Below are positions 24,284 through 37,200 of a stretch of 64,000 nucleotides of DNA, piece after piece (position 1 is the stretch's first letter; the number at the start of each line of letters is the position of its first letter). The position numbers and the translations under genes were made by a program. A model generated the notes under the pieces. It was not told where the DNA came from, searched no databases, and worked only from the letters and a program-made list of their open reading frames with translations. The stretch spans positions 716,380 to 780,379 of the forward strand of contig CAXIPT010000009.1 of NCBI GenBank assembly GCA_964030475.1. Direction: 5' to 3'. Origin of the DNA: Tethya wilhelma. Its lineage: Eukaryota > Porifera > Demospongiae > Tethyida > Tethyidae.

Positions 24284-26457
24284 ATGCTGTGTAGACTACT
24301 TGAAAGACTGGCGAATTATTGTATCGTGTGTTGGAATAATTTCTGGTTTCGTATCATCCTGTTGTTAGCTGGAACTCTTGGTCTTGAAGCTGCATATGCC
24401 GTGGAAATGAACTATGCCATTCCCGTCTTGCTGAAAGCAGGACTTCAGGAGAGATATGCCAGCATTGTGTGGGCATTCAGTCCTATCCTAGGTATCTTCT
24501 TCCAAGGTTATTTGGGTGCTGCTAGTGACAGCTGCCGTTGTTGGTGGGGAAGAAGGAGGCCTTTCGTTCTGGGTCTTGCAATATGTGTGTTTGTCAGTCT
24601 TTTTATCTTTCCATATGGAAACACAATTGCAAACTCACTATTTCTCACAAATGAACCTGGAAGTGAGTCTAACACCGGCCTATTTATATTTACTTACTCT
24701 CTGCTTGTTTTTGGAATAATGGATTTCTCTCTAGATCAGTTCGATGCCCCTCTGAGAATGTACCTACTTGATTCTGTCTCAGTGGAGCAGAGCGGGAGAG
24801 CCAACTTCATCTACACTTTCATAAGTTCTCTTGGAAGCTGTTGTGGAGCACTCATAGGTGCTGTAAATTGGAGTCAATCAAGTCGAATTGAAACTGAAAC
24901 GGAAAATTTTGACTATCAAGTTCGTTTTGTGTTTGGCACGGTGGCTATTTTCTTTGCACTCTGCGTAATAATATCGCTAAACAGTTTCAGTGAACCTTTG
25001 AAATCGGGTGTTCTATCTTTACCAAGTTCACCGTCCATTGTAAAGAGATTTGTATTGGAACCCACAGCTCTGCTACGTATAGACACTGGTGGTGCTTTTA
25101 CTGCCAGTGACACGGATAATTTGATAGACAGCAAGACTGTGGAGTGTAAGCTCAACTTCCAGACGGAAATCAAAGAAGTGATTGATAAAAGTCATCCAAT
25201 TTCAACACCAAGTCACGATCAATCAGAGATTAATGTGTCCATAATGGAACAGAACATTTTACACAATCAAAACTTACACAAGGATAAATCATCAGCACTT
25301 CCTCACAAACAAAATAAACAAGGTTTCTTACAAAGTATTTCAATCAACTTGCACGGCACGTTTGAATTCGTGTGTCACATTTCCCCCTACACACTCATCC
25401 TGTGGATCATGTCACTTCTTGATTGGATTGCAATAATGAGTCTCACATTATTTCTATCTGACTTTGTTGGCATTGTTGTCTATGGTGGATCACCTGATGC
25501 CTCTCTGAGTGAAGAAGCCTCAAGCTTGTACGACAGTGGTGTACGCATGACTAGCAAATGCAAAGCTGTGGTATTTGTGTTTGATTTGATCTACGTGATT
25601 GCTCTTGAGCATTTCTCGGAACGAATAAACTCACGCTTGTTGTTGGTAGTTGGCCACGTACTTCATGTAGTGGCACTCACCTTGCTGCTAGTGATGCCTT
25701 GCATTGCAACTGTGCTACTTGTCCTACTGAGCATTGGTATATTGGACTGCCATCTCCTCTCCATCCCATACACCCTCATCCACAACTATGAGGTTGGTTA
25801 GTAAACACATTCTTTGTGTGTGCATGGTGGTTAATTTTGCTTGCAATGGGAGTTGTGGTGTGTGTGTGTGTGTGTGTGTGAATGCCATTTTGGCCTTGGC
25901 CAGGAAACCTATTGTATGACATTGTATGTTGAGAGATCAAAGAAACACAGCTCAATCGTGTTATTTGAGCTGTTTGCTGCTAAACGTGGTGGTATGCATT
26001 ATTAAAAGGACAATAAGTACTGTAAAAAGAATTTCATCAAGGAAAAATATCATAATAATACAGCTACTGGGAATCATTGATGTGTGCAAACTTGTACTAT
26101 GTGTGTGCTATACGCATAATGTGGTTTCCATAGTAACATATACCATCCTAGTTACATGTTTAACCCCCTTGTCCCTGAATTGTATATCAGATAGACAACA
26201 ATGCCATTGTAATGATAATGTCATTGTTGTTCTAGGAACACAACATTTTGCTGAAGCAAGCCTGGCCTCACAGAAGTGACACAAAGGGAAAGGCTGTCTC
26301 CCTGTTCAGCACCGCCTTCTTTGTGGCCCAACTCCTCCTGGCTCTGTTCATGGGCACCCTCATTGATCTGTGGGGGAGCCCTGTGGTGATTGTCATTATC
26401 AGTCTGGTTGCCACGGTACTAGGAGGGTGTGTTGCATCTAGAGTTACCAACAGATGA
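24284..26457 (+). CDS. SLC45-family sugar:proton symporter-like transporter
   Basis: A major-facilitator protein of the SLC45/plant sucrose-transporter group, about 576 residues. The first exon (24284-25792) carries nearly the whole protein, and a second (26236-26457) adds the last two membrane segments. Family marks are GLEAAYAVEMNYAIPVL in TM1, the loop SDSCRCWWGRRRPF between TM2 and TM3, and MDFSLDQFDAPLRMYLLD in TM4. A long hydrophilic central loop spans residues ~235-360. TM7 carries SLLDWIAIMSLTLFLSDFVG. The terminal exon continues PHRSDTKGKAVSLFSTAFFV. SLC45 members move sucrose or glucose with protons, or act in melanosomes and osmolyte balance. I cannot choose the subtype. The presence of a single 443-bp intron is notable. 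Confidence 0.88.
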
Positions 26458-26757
26458 TTAAATTTTATTATGCTGTCAGTCACCTACATTTTTTTTCATG
26501 TATATAGCTGAAATTATGCTTACTAGATATGTATACATTCAGTCTTATAATTATTTCAATCAAATGGAATCAATACATAATCATTATGCTTTTTAGAATA
26601 TTTTTCTTCCCGTTGACAAAAGATCACATAACTTAAAAATTAATATTACCTGCATGGATACATAATATCATGCATGTGCACACCAACTCATAATTATTGA
26701 GTCAGACCACGTAATTACTAGTCTAAGATCAGTTTAAAAAGAATGGACATTTTGTCC
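26458..26757. other. Convergent 3' flank of SLC45-like gene and eIF4G-A
   Basis: A 300-bp A/T-rich interval between two stop codons. I see no gene and no strong repeat in it. Confidence 0.6.
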
Positions 26758-29411
26758 TCAAATTAGTTCAGAATCTGACTCGTCACTATTAGCTTCTAAC
26801 CAATCGAAAAATGTCTTTACTGAAATGAGTGCATTTCCTCTGCCATAAGATTCAGTCCCTTTATCTCTCCATTGGATCAATGCCTCTTCAGCTATGACTT
26901 CCAAATCATACAACTGATTGAATATTGAGTTCAATAACCCTGAGACATGAAGACATGCAATGCCAGTATAAGTGAACTTGCTTAACTAAGGTGTCTATTT
27001 TACCATAGAAAATTAACACTTCATAACCTATGATAAATCTGGCTATGATTCTACTCACGTGGTGGGTGTTCTAATTTTGTGACTGCTATTTGGAAGGCGT
27101 AGAGAACACTCATTTGAAGATCTCTGGAGTCTTTGACATGTTTCTTAATTACTACTGCTCTCTTGTCAAACGCTTCATCATTAAAAACAGCTGATGTACC
27201 TGAACCTGTGATTATATGGAGAAACTCGTGTTAAAAGGTAACCCCCCACACATATTTGCATCCATCCTTCACATACCAGTGACAAGAGCATGGAAGACTG
27301 CTGTAGTCAGGTTGAACACAAAGTCAGATGACTCTAAAATATCACCACAGTTTTTCTGCAAATGATATTATCATTCAAAAAATTTCGTATACAGTACCAT
27401 AAGCACATGCACATACTTGTATCCATTCACAAATCTCATCACTACTGATGTCACTGGTTCCCATGAGTGAGGTGAGGGGGGCTAGATATGGCTCCTCCTG
27501 TGATGATTGCTTTTCAGTTTCGATTAAAAACTCCAAACCCTATACAGTACAGCAAGCTTGATTGTCAACTTAACACATACCATAAGATACACAGGGACCT
27601 GAAACACATACTGCACTCACTTGTCTGCTAAGAAATTCTCCTAAGTCTTCAGAATCGACTCCTAATGCTGTCCACTGCAGCTGTGATTGCTTCCACAGGG
27701 AGACCAGTTCAGCCTCCTCCTTTAACTTGTCCCTACATTGTACCAGAGTCTGAGCAACTAGCTTGGAAGCTCTCCCTGACTCAACCTATATATAACACAC
27801 CATAGAAATACTAGCTGGCAATACACCCCCTGTGTCTCTTTAATTTGTTGTGGGACTCACTAGTGATTGAGGCACTCTTGAGAAAACAGAGAGAGGAATG
27901 GCAGAGGTGGCCATGAGAGCAGAGAGGATGCCACCAAGGTACTGCCATATCCGGGGAACATCCACTTCAATGTCTTCAGCAAGCTCCAGCACATCATTCA
28001 AACTGGAATATGAACAAAGGAAATGATAGATCGTAATACATAATAATAATTATTGTGTGCACATTTACCCAGAAACAAACATGTCTTGGGTAAGTAGTTG
28101 CTCTCTGATCAGTCTGGCAAACAGCTCTCCTGCACTCTGCCTTGCTTGTGGTGACTTCTCCAAGGTGTGGTAAATACATTCTGACACAAAGACATTCATC
28201 AAACCAGGTGACCTCAGCTCCTTGACACACTTAACAGCTTCCTAGACATCACATAACAATGCAACGACATACTAAAATCTACACAGAATAGTATAATTCA
28301 CAACACTACACACTCACTTGGAAGTCTTTGGTCTGAACCAGCTCATCAATAATGGTGTGTGTCTTTCTTCGCAATGTCTCCTCATCCAAGGCATCCACCT
28401 TTGGAGAAGTGGAAGACTTCTGAGCCTTTACTTGAGGAGCAGCATTAGGAGCAGCTGATGGTGATGGCTGTTGACTGCTAATCATCTGTTTGACTATTTC
28501 TAAAACAGCAGCTCGTTGCTCCTTCTGACTATCAGGAGTGGCTGTGGAGTGGTAAGATCGCTTTGAACCAGAACTGGAACTTCTTCCTGGACCTTTATCT
28601 TTATCATTGCGCTTTGAACCACTAGAACTGCTTCTACACAAGTTAATAAAAGTTACAAAAAATTTTATATTCACAATACACCACGATCCTTTTTAAATCC
28701 AATTTAAAATAAACCTTGATGGTTTCTTGTCTTTGTCTTGGTTGGATGACCCTGAGATTCTAGTTGTACCTCGACCCCACCCAGATCCAGCACCTGGACG
28801 AAAACCTGAAGGTGGTCCCAAAGCAGGAGACTGCATAGGGGGAGATAAAAAAAATCTGCATGGGAGTTTTCTTGGTAAGTATAAAAACAAGTATGCATGT
28901 ATGTATGTATAAGTAATTCAGTCAGTGTATTTGGATCAGCTTACCCCTGATTCTTTCTTTCTAAGAGCTAGGATCTTCTTAGGATCAAATTTCTCCTTCT
29001 CTCTCTCTCGCTGGCTATCTTTGTCCCTTCGGTCTCCTTTGGTCTGCCAGTCATCTTGCTGTTTAGACCCTCGTCTGCTACCAGAACCACCACTCGGTGC
29101 CTTGGATACCATATGTTTCTGAACCATCTCTAATTCTTTGGCCTCCTCCAATTGAGCATCAGCACGAAGCTGTAAGGATCATACACAGAGTCAAGTCAAG
29201 CTAATTCATAATTAAGTGGTATACATGCATCTAAGTGTATTAAAAAATACCTGATCAATCGTCTTGAGTTGGTGGTCTTGTCTTGTGCGAGGTACCCACT
29301 CATTCTTCCTCAGCTCCTGGACATCTTGGAGCATGAACTTAATCCTGGCTGAAATCATTCCTTTCTTGATGATGTCAGCTATACGATTGAAGTAGTTGTC
29401 GATGCGCATCT

Positions 29412-29461
<50 letters not shown>

Positions 29462-30902
29462 GTATGTGTGTGTGTGTATGTGTGCATGTTATAAGAGATT
29501 AGAATGCACAGCAAGTTACTCATTCTATGCAGCTCACCTTGGCATCAGGATGGTCCAAATCTCTCCCAGCTGTTGTGATCAAACGTGCAAAACGCTCTAA
29601 AGATTCTTCATCTGAAGTAGACCTCAAGAGACGTACTATGCACTCATGCATGATGGTCTCTGACAGCATCTTCAATTTGAATAGTTCTCCAATGAACCTA
29701 ATGTTTCCTAGAGATCTCCTGCGAGATTGAGTCTGAGCTACTTCCAACTCATCTTGAAGCTGCTTCTTTGCTTCAGGCTGGACAGTGCACATGAGAGCAA
29801 GAAATGGACCACAAAATGAGATTGCATTGTACAATAACAACTCCTCCTACACTCACAGTTTCCGCTTCCCCAATGGCCTTCAACATTTTCTCTGTTTCTT
29901 CATCATCTTTCTTGTCCTTTTCAAACTCTTGCTGACACCTTGCAAGAAGAACTCGTCTAAAGTTGGTTGACTTGATACGCCCATCTGGGAACTCTCGTTC
30001 TACTTTTATTGGACTGAGTACTTTACTCAGATTAGCATATGCTATGCTGTACATGGGTTCTCGAACAGCCTGTATTAATAATTAATTATAATTTACTCAT
30101 TGATGACCTGTTAATGGGGGACTACAATTATTATGCAGTATAATAACCTTTGTGTATATCATTTCTATACATCCCATTAGCTTCTCTTCAGAATCAATCT
30201 CCAACTCGAGTGCTTGTTCAGCGAGTTTCTGAAACTTTTGTGGTGTGAGCTTGTTCAGAATAGCCAGAAACTTACGATATAGCCTCAGTGTATCCTTCTC
30301 AGCCTCACTAAGACCTTCCTCAGCAACTCTTGGATGTACCCATGGACTATCAGCTTTGTGTGGCAGCATGCTGGTGTACCAAGAGTCCTCATGCACACTA
30401 GGACGGACCCATGGATTATCAGCTCTGATTAGCTCAACCTTTGATTAAACAAAAACAGAAGTTCTCTAAATTTTCAACTGAAAACTCAAACTGACTTACT
30501 TCAGCTGTCAACAAGAATGGCTGGTGAGAAATCTTTTTCTGTGAATATATTCATTCATGGTCAAAACCGTGGGATGCAGCTGTAAAGACCATAAAAACAT
30601 ACCTTTTTCCGCCCTTGGACTTTTGCCTTGTCATGTTTATTCAATGACTCTTGGAGTTGCAATTTTAAGCTTTGTATTTCTCCATCTTTGGCTGCTATCT
30701 CTCGTCTTAGTAGAGTTAGTTGCTCATCTTTTGCAGCTAGTTTTTCATCTTTCATTGCTATTATCTGATCTTTGGCTTCAAGCTGACGACCAATCTCTTC
30801 AACTTGTCTGGCTAGTTCATCTCGTTCTTGTTGTAATGTTTCATTCACTTCAGGAATAGCTGAAGGTCTGTCGTCTATACTCTGGTTCTCTGCTGGGTCC
30901 AT
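26758..30902 (-). CDS. eIF4G paralogue A lacking the eIF4E-binding N-terminus
   Basis: A translation initiation scaffold of about 969 residues in 16 exons (30902-30603, 30538-30500, 30438-30148, 30069-29857, 29777-29538, 29409-29251, 29169-28945, 28830-28715, 28633-28318, 28241-28069, 28002-27861, 27785-27621, 27539-27417, 27355-27277, 27205-27059, 26939-26758). From exon 3 on it matches gene B exon by exon. It has MIF4G ([50 protein letters not shown]), a Ser/Gly-rich linker, MA3 ([19 protein letters not shown]) and W2 ending in [13 protein letters not shown]. Exon 1 is unrelated to B. It encodes an acidic start and a heptad-rich coiled coil with repeated AKDEQL/MKDEKL units. There is no YxxxxL-phi eIF4E site and no PABP region. 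It may act like DAP5/eIF4G2 in cap-independent initiation, but its closeness to B argues for a lineage-specific copy. An upstream ATG at 30929 is in frame. Confidence 0.88.
29411..29480 (+). repeat. (GT)n microsatellite in eIF4G-A intron
   Basis: The GT tract abuts the acceptor of the exon ending at 29409 (on the - strand it reads as CA repeats ending in CAG). Confidence 0.85.
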
Positions 30903-30926
30903 AGTTATAGTTGTGTAAAATGGAAT

Positions 30927-30950
30927 CACGTGAATGCTGCTATGACGTCA
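30927..30950. promoter_or_regulatory. E-box and CRE palindromes before eIF4G-A
   Basis: CACGTG (30927-30932) and the full cAMP-response palindrome TGACGTCA (30943-30950) lie 25-48 bases upstream of the ATG at 30902. The CRE is set in GCTATGACGTCA, exactly the 12 bases that precede VPS13D at 54681-54692. Confidence 0.5.
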
Positions 30951-31278
30951 AGCATGGCTGAAATCGATTCAGTTTCACTTTTCAACAAGACTTCTTAATA
31001 ATTTTTATTATGCTAATTTCAAGCTGTAAAATAGTGCAAATAAATTAAGTATATATATCATAGTTCTTGCTCACATGAAATCACACAAGATCACATGACC
31101 ATAAGACAAAAATACACGTACACACACAATACATTTATGTACACATTCAACAAATAGTGCAAGAGACATAGCTTTCACATAATACAAAAATGAGAATCAT
31201 AAACCAGTCATGCGATAATCATGTGACAACAATAGACCAATCAAATTGACACTAGGAATATATAAAAAAGAGACACCA
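30951..31278. other. Spacer between eIF4G-A promoter and eIF4G-B 3' end
   Basis: About 330 bp, A/T-rich with CA-rich stretches near 31110-31150. No gene is visible. Confidence 0.6.
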
Positions 31279-34200
31279 TCAAGACTTTTTCCCCTGAAGG
31301 TCAGAATCTGATTCATCACTGTCAGCTTGTAACCACTCAAAAAATGAATTTACTGTCATAACTGCATTTCCTCTGCCAAATGATTCAGTCCCTTTATCTC
31401 TCCATTGGAAGAACACTTCTTCAGCTATCACTTCCAAATCGTACAAACGGTTGAATATTATGTTCAACAACCCTGAGATACCAAGCGAGACAATGCACTG
31501 TTATGCTGAAGGTGTTGGATTTAATGTACTTACTTGGTGGGTGTTCTACTCTTGTGACTGCTATTTGAAGGGCATAGAGAACACTTATTTGAAGGTCCCT
31601 AGAGTCTTTGACGTGTTTCTTAATTACTTCTGCTCTCTTGTCAAATGTGTCATCATTGAATCTGGCTGATGTACCAGAACCTGTGAATTGAAGGCCATGT
31701 CAACCTTAGCAAACTTGCTTTCATCCTTCACTTACCAGTGACAACAGCTTGGAAGACTGCTGTGGTCAAGTTGAACACAAAGTCAGATGACTCTAAAATG
31801 TCAGAACAGTTCTTCTGCAAAAACAGGCAGATAAATACAGATTTTACATCAACAAGCAATAAGAAAAATTCTCATTGTTTTACTTCACACACCTGTATCC
31901 AATCACATATCTCATCATTAGTTGTGTCACTGGCTCCTATGAGTGTGGTGAGGGGGGCAAGATATGGCCCCTCTTGTGATGATTGCTTTTTAGTTTCTTG
32001 TAGAAACTCTAAACCCTTCAAAATAAGAGCAGGTATTGTCAATTTAACACATACCATAAAGATACATAGGTGCCTGATCTTAACCATCCATACTCACTTG
32101 TCTGCAAAGAAATTCTCCTAAGTCTTCAGAATTAACTCCTAATGCTGTCCACTGCAGCTGTGATTGCTTCCACAGGGAGACCAGTTCAGCCTCCTCCTTT
32201 ATCTTGTCCCTACATTGTACCAGAGTCTGAGCAACTAGCTTGGAGGCCTTCCCTGATTCAACCTGCAAAGAGAATGCATTATCATTGTCATGTCCACAAC
32301 CAGCTGACTTCAATAACAACTGACCCACCCATTACATTAATTTTATCAGATTCACTTATAAAGTACACAATGAACACCACGCCCAAATTATAGTAACAAT
32401 GCTCAACATGGCTAGCTATGGTAACTGACCAGTTGTTGAGGTACTCTTGAGAAGACAGAGAGAGGAATGGCAGAGGTGGCCATAACAGCTGAGAGGGTGC
32501 CACCAAGGTACTGCCATATCCGGGGAACATCCACTTCAATTTCTTCAGCAAACTCCAGCACATCATTCAAACTGAGTAAAAACGAACAAACACAAGGATC
32601 GAATATCAGCTAACTACACTTGGACAGCATACATGCAATGTTGCCCACACTTACCCAGAAACAAACTTGTCTTGGGAAAGTAGTTGCTCTCTGATCAGTC
32701 TGGCAAACAACTCTCCTGCACTCTGCCTTGCTAGTGGTGACTTCTCCAAGGTGTGGTTTATGCATTCTGCCACAAAGACATTCATCAAACTAGGTGACCT
32801 CAGCTCCTTGACACACTCAACAGCTTCCTAAATACATTACCAACAAGAAAGATTTAATATATACACACAAATCTACTTAACTACAGAAATTGAAAACTAC
32901 AATAGATATCCTTCGATCTACCTGGAAGTCTTTGTTCGTCACCAGCTCATCAATAATAGTGTGTGTCTTTCTTTGCAGTGTCTCCTCATCCAAGGCATCC
33001 ACCATTGGAGGAGTGAAAGACTTCTTTTCCACAGCCTTCACTTGAGGAGCAGGAGGTCCACTAGCTGGAGCAGCTGATGGTGGTGGCTGTTTACTGCTAG
33101 TCATCTGTTTGACCGCTTCTAAAGCAGCAGCTCGTTGCTCCTTCTGGCTATCAGGAGTGGCTGTGGAGTGGTAAGGTCTCTTTGAACCAGAACTGGAGCT
33201 TCTTCCCGGACCTTTATCTTTATCATTGCGCTTTGAACCACTAGAACTGCTCCTACACAAGTTAATAAAAGATAAATAAAAATTATCAATATAAAACAAT
33301 GCTCCATCATCTTTTCTCACAACAAACCTTGTAGGTTTCTTGTCTTTGTCTTGGTTGGATGACCCTGAGCTTCCAGCAGCACCTCGACCCCACCCAGATC
33401 CAGCACCTGGACGAAAACCTGACAGTGGTCCCAACGCAGGAGACTACATAGGAAGAAGAAGAGAATTAGTGATTGTGCTTGTGTAATATATTACTACTTT
33501 TAAGCTTTGGATTTGTACACTGCCTTGCTTGATCTGATCTGCTTACCCCTGATTCTTTCTTTCTAAGAGCTAAGATCCTCTTAGGATCAAATTTCTCCTT
33601 CTCTCTCTCTCTGTGGCTATCTTTGTCCCTTCGGTCTCCTTTGGTCTGCCAGTCATCTTGCTGTTTAGACCCTCGTCTGCTACCACCACCACCACTTGGT
33701 GCCTTTGACACCATGTGTTTCTGAACCATCTCTAATTCTTTGGCTTCCTCCAATTGAGCGTCAGCACGAATCTGTAAGGATCACACACACACTATCACAC
33801 TTAGCCTAGAATATCTCAGCCTAAAAAGGTCACATAGAGCTGGAACTAGCACTGACACAAAACGAACTTTCAGAAAATGTTTTTTATTTAAAATTTTCAA
33901 TTTGGACCAAATTCTTAACCTATGATGATTATACATCATCTGAAAGCTCTCAATGAGCTGATTACAATGGTACAAATTCCAGCATCATACAACCTTTTTA
34001 TCCTGAGAAAATATGGGTGCAAGATTCTCATCACTGAGTGATAGCCTAGATTCTCAACACACTATTGAGTATATCTTAGCCTAGGAAAGTTGTATAGAGA
34101 TGGAACTAGTACCACTGCAATCAGCATGAAGAGAACATTCAGAAAATGTGTTTAACTTGAAATTTTGAGTTTGGGCCATTTTTCCAAAAATCTCACTTGA

Positions 34201-37200
34201 CCAAAGGCCATCCTGGATTCCAAATCAAAATTCAAGATTCAAATCCCATGGATTTTGCTGATTTTGACCAAATTATAAACTTAACATAAAATAATATTGA
34301 CGGAAAGCTTTCGGCAAGCTGATTGCAATGGTGGAATCCCCAATATCTTACAACCATCCAATCCTGAGATAATGTACTTGCCGAATCAACATAATAAGTA
34401 TTGTGTATATTTTTAGTGAATATCATAATTATTACAACATGATACCTGATCAAGGGTCTTGAGTTGGTGGTCTTGTCTTGTGCGAGGTACCCACTCATTC
34501 TTCCTCAGCTCCTGGACATCTTGGAGCATGAACTTAATCCTGGCTGGAATCTTTCCTTTCTTGATGATGTCAGCTATACGATTAAAGTAGTTGTCGATGC
34601 GAATCTGTGAGTGTGTGTGTTACAAGAGATTAAAACAGTGCACAGCACAAGTTTCACATTCTACACAGCTCACCTTGGCATCAGGATGGTCCAAATCTTT
34701 CCCGGTTGTTGTGATCAAACGTGCAAAACACTCTAAAGATTCTTCATCTGAAGTAGACCTCAAGAGACGTACCATGCATTCATGCATGATGGTCTCTGAC
34801 AGCATCTTCAATTTGAATAGTTCTCCAATGAACCTAATGTTTCCTAGAGATCTCCTGCGAGATTGAGTCTGAGCTACTTCCAACTCATCTTGAAGCTGCT
34901 TCTTTGCTTCAGGCTGGACAGAGAGAGTGAGAAACAGACCATAAAATCATTAAATGAGATTGTTACTATACAATCTCCTCCTACACTCACAGTTTCTGCT
35001 TCCTCAATTGCCTTCAACATTTTCTCTGTTTCTTCGTCATCTTTCTTGTCCTTTTCAAACTCTTGCTGACACTTTGTGAGAAGAACTCGCCTGAAGTTAG
35101 TTGATTTGAACTTTCCATCAGGCAACTCTCGCTCCACTTTTATTGGACTGAGTACTTTACACAGATTAGCATATGCTATACTGAAGTTGGGCTCTTGTAA
35201 AGCCTATATTAGAACAAACAAAATTGCAATAATTGGACTCAAATCACCCATGCATGGGGAATTGGAAAACCATAAAAGTAGTACAAGCATCACTACACAC
35301 TTACCTTTGTGAAGATTTTGTCTATACATCCCATTAGCTTCTCTTCTGAATCAATCTCCAACTCCAGAGCTTGCTCTGCGAGTTTCTGAAACTTCTGTGG
35401 TGTGAGCTTGTTCAGGATGCCCTGGAACTTGCGATACAACTCCTGCATGTTCTTCTCACCCTCATCTAGATCTGCTCCAGCTGTTGTTGGACGTACCCAT
35501 GGATTATCAGCCTTGTTTAGCTCCACCTTAATTTAAAAAAGAATAGAAAACAAGAAGTACATCTTATATATACCAATAGTGAAAACAAAGCTACTTACTT
35601 CTGTAGTCAAGAAACCTGGTTGGTGAGAAATCTTCTTTTTCTGTTAATAAGAAAAACTAATCACTAACATACAATAAAAATAGTAAGAATGCATTGTGAA
35701 TGTGAACCAGTTTCAATTTCATTGTTGCCTACATACTGACCTTCCCTCCACCTCCACCACCACCATGTCTATCTCCATAGTCTCTAGAGTCAAGCCTATC
35801 ACTATAGAACACAGAGTATACTATAAATAGACACAATGTTGCTAAATTTAGATATTTCCATACAGGTAGGGAAGTGGTCCACTATGTCCAGTTTGCACAT
35901 CAGAAGGTAGCTCAGGTGGTGGCACTCGACACACATCCAAACTCCTAAACTTGAGGAGAAAGTCTCTGTCGTAGGTGGTTCTCTGGCCAGCTTGTTGTTG
36001 CTGGGCTACAGGTGGAGCTGTGTGTGTGTGTGTGTGTGTGTGTGTGAGTCACTGGAAGTGATACAAGCTCACAAACATGTGAAGGGAAGTTCTAACTCAA
36101 AATACCTTACCAATTTGTTTCTTTATGTCTTCTTTGACCTCTCTCTTTGCTTCCTTTGTGGAAGGAGGTTTAGAAGACTTCTCTGTCTTTGATCCTTGGT
36201 CAGCAATCTTGACAGATTTATCAGTCTTAGAAGGTGCTTCAGTCTTGACAGATTTATCAGCCTTTGTAGGTGCTTGGTCAGCCTGTTTAACCTGTTTTTG
36301 TTCAGCTGGTTTGACTTGTTTGTCCACCTTCTGCTCAACAGCTGATTGCTTGGTACTCTTAGAAGGTACCTGATCAACTTGTCTACTTGAGTGAACTGGT
36401 TTGACAGGTTTATCACCTTTACTCGATCTTGAAGCAACTGGCTTTTCCACTTTAGAAGCTACGACTGATTCAACTGGTTTGGCCTGCTTCTCGAACTTAG
36501 AAGATCCCTGTTCAGCAGGTTTAGACGAAGGCTCCTTTCTTCCCAACTCGGGACTACTCTTAGGTGATGGTTTCTTGTCCGTTTGTGTTCTTAGCTTATC
36601 CTTCTGTGGTGCCAACTGTTCTGAGGGTTGGGAGGTAGGAGGTTCAACAGCAGGCTGGACCTCAGTGCTTTCCACCACTGACTCCTTAGCAGTCACATCT
36701 GTTGCTATGGTTATGCTAGTCGTGGGTGTGGTCATGGACGAGGTAGTAGCTGTGATTGGTGGCTGTGTTTCTTCGATGCTGGCCGTCTTTTCTGGTTCCC
36801 TGACGTCTTCACTTTTAATGCTAGTGGGCGGAGCTTCTTGAGACTGTGGGGGTGTGGCCTGTGGTTCAGTGGAAGGGGCCATTTCACTGGTCAATTCTGA
36901 TTGGGTAGTAGAATCTGTCGTTACTGACACTGGAGCTGAAATGGGTGTCTCCTTTTGTGGCTCTTCTTGAGTTGTGTCTTCACTCTTGGACAAAGTCTGC
37001 TCAGTTTCACTTGTGCTAACAGCTGCTGTGCTAGTGACTGAAACAGGCTTTGGGTCACTCTCAGAACTGGTGGCTGTCTTTTCTGCTACGTCATCTTTCA
37101 AAGATGGCTCAACTTCAGCAGCTGTCTTCAAGACTGCCGAAGGCGTTGGTTGTACGTCAGTTTCGGATGCTTCATCTTTAAGTTCTACGACTGTACTTGA

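Noticed and set aside
25926..26279. A small + strand protein between the SLC45-like exons
   Set aside because: It overlaps the intron and runs into the terminal exon in another frame; no similarity recognised.
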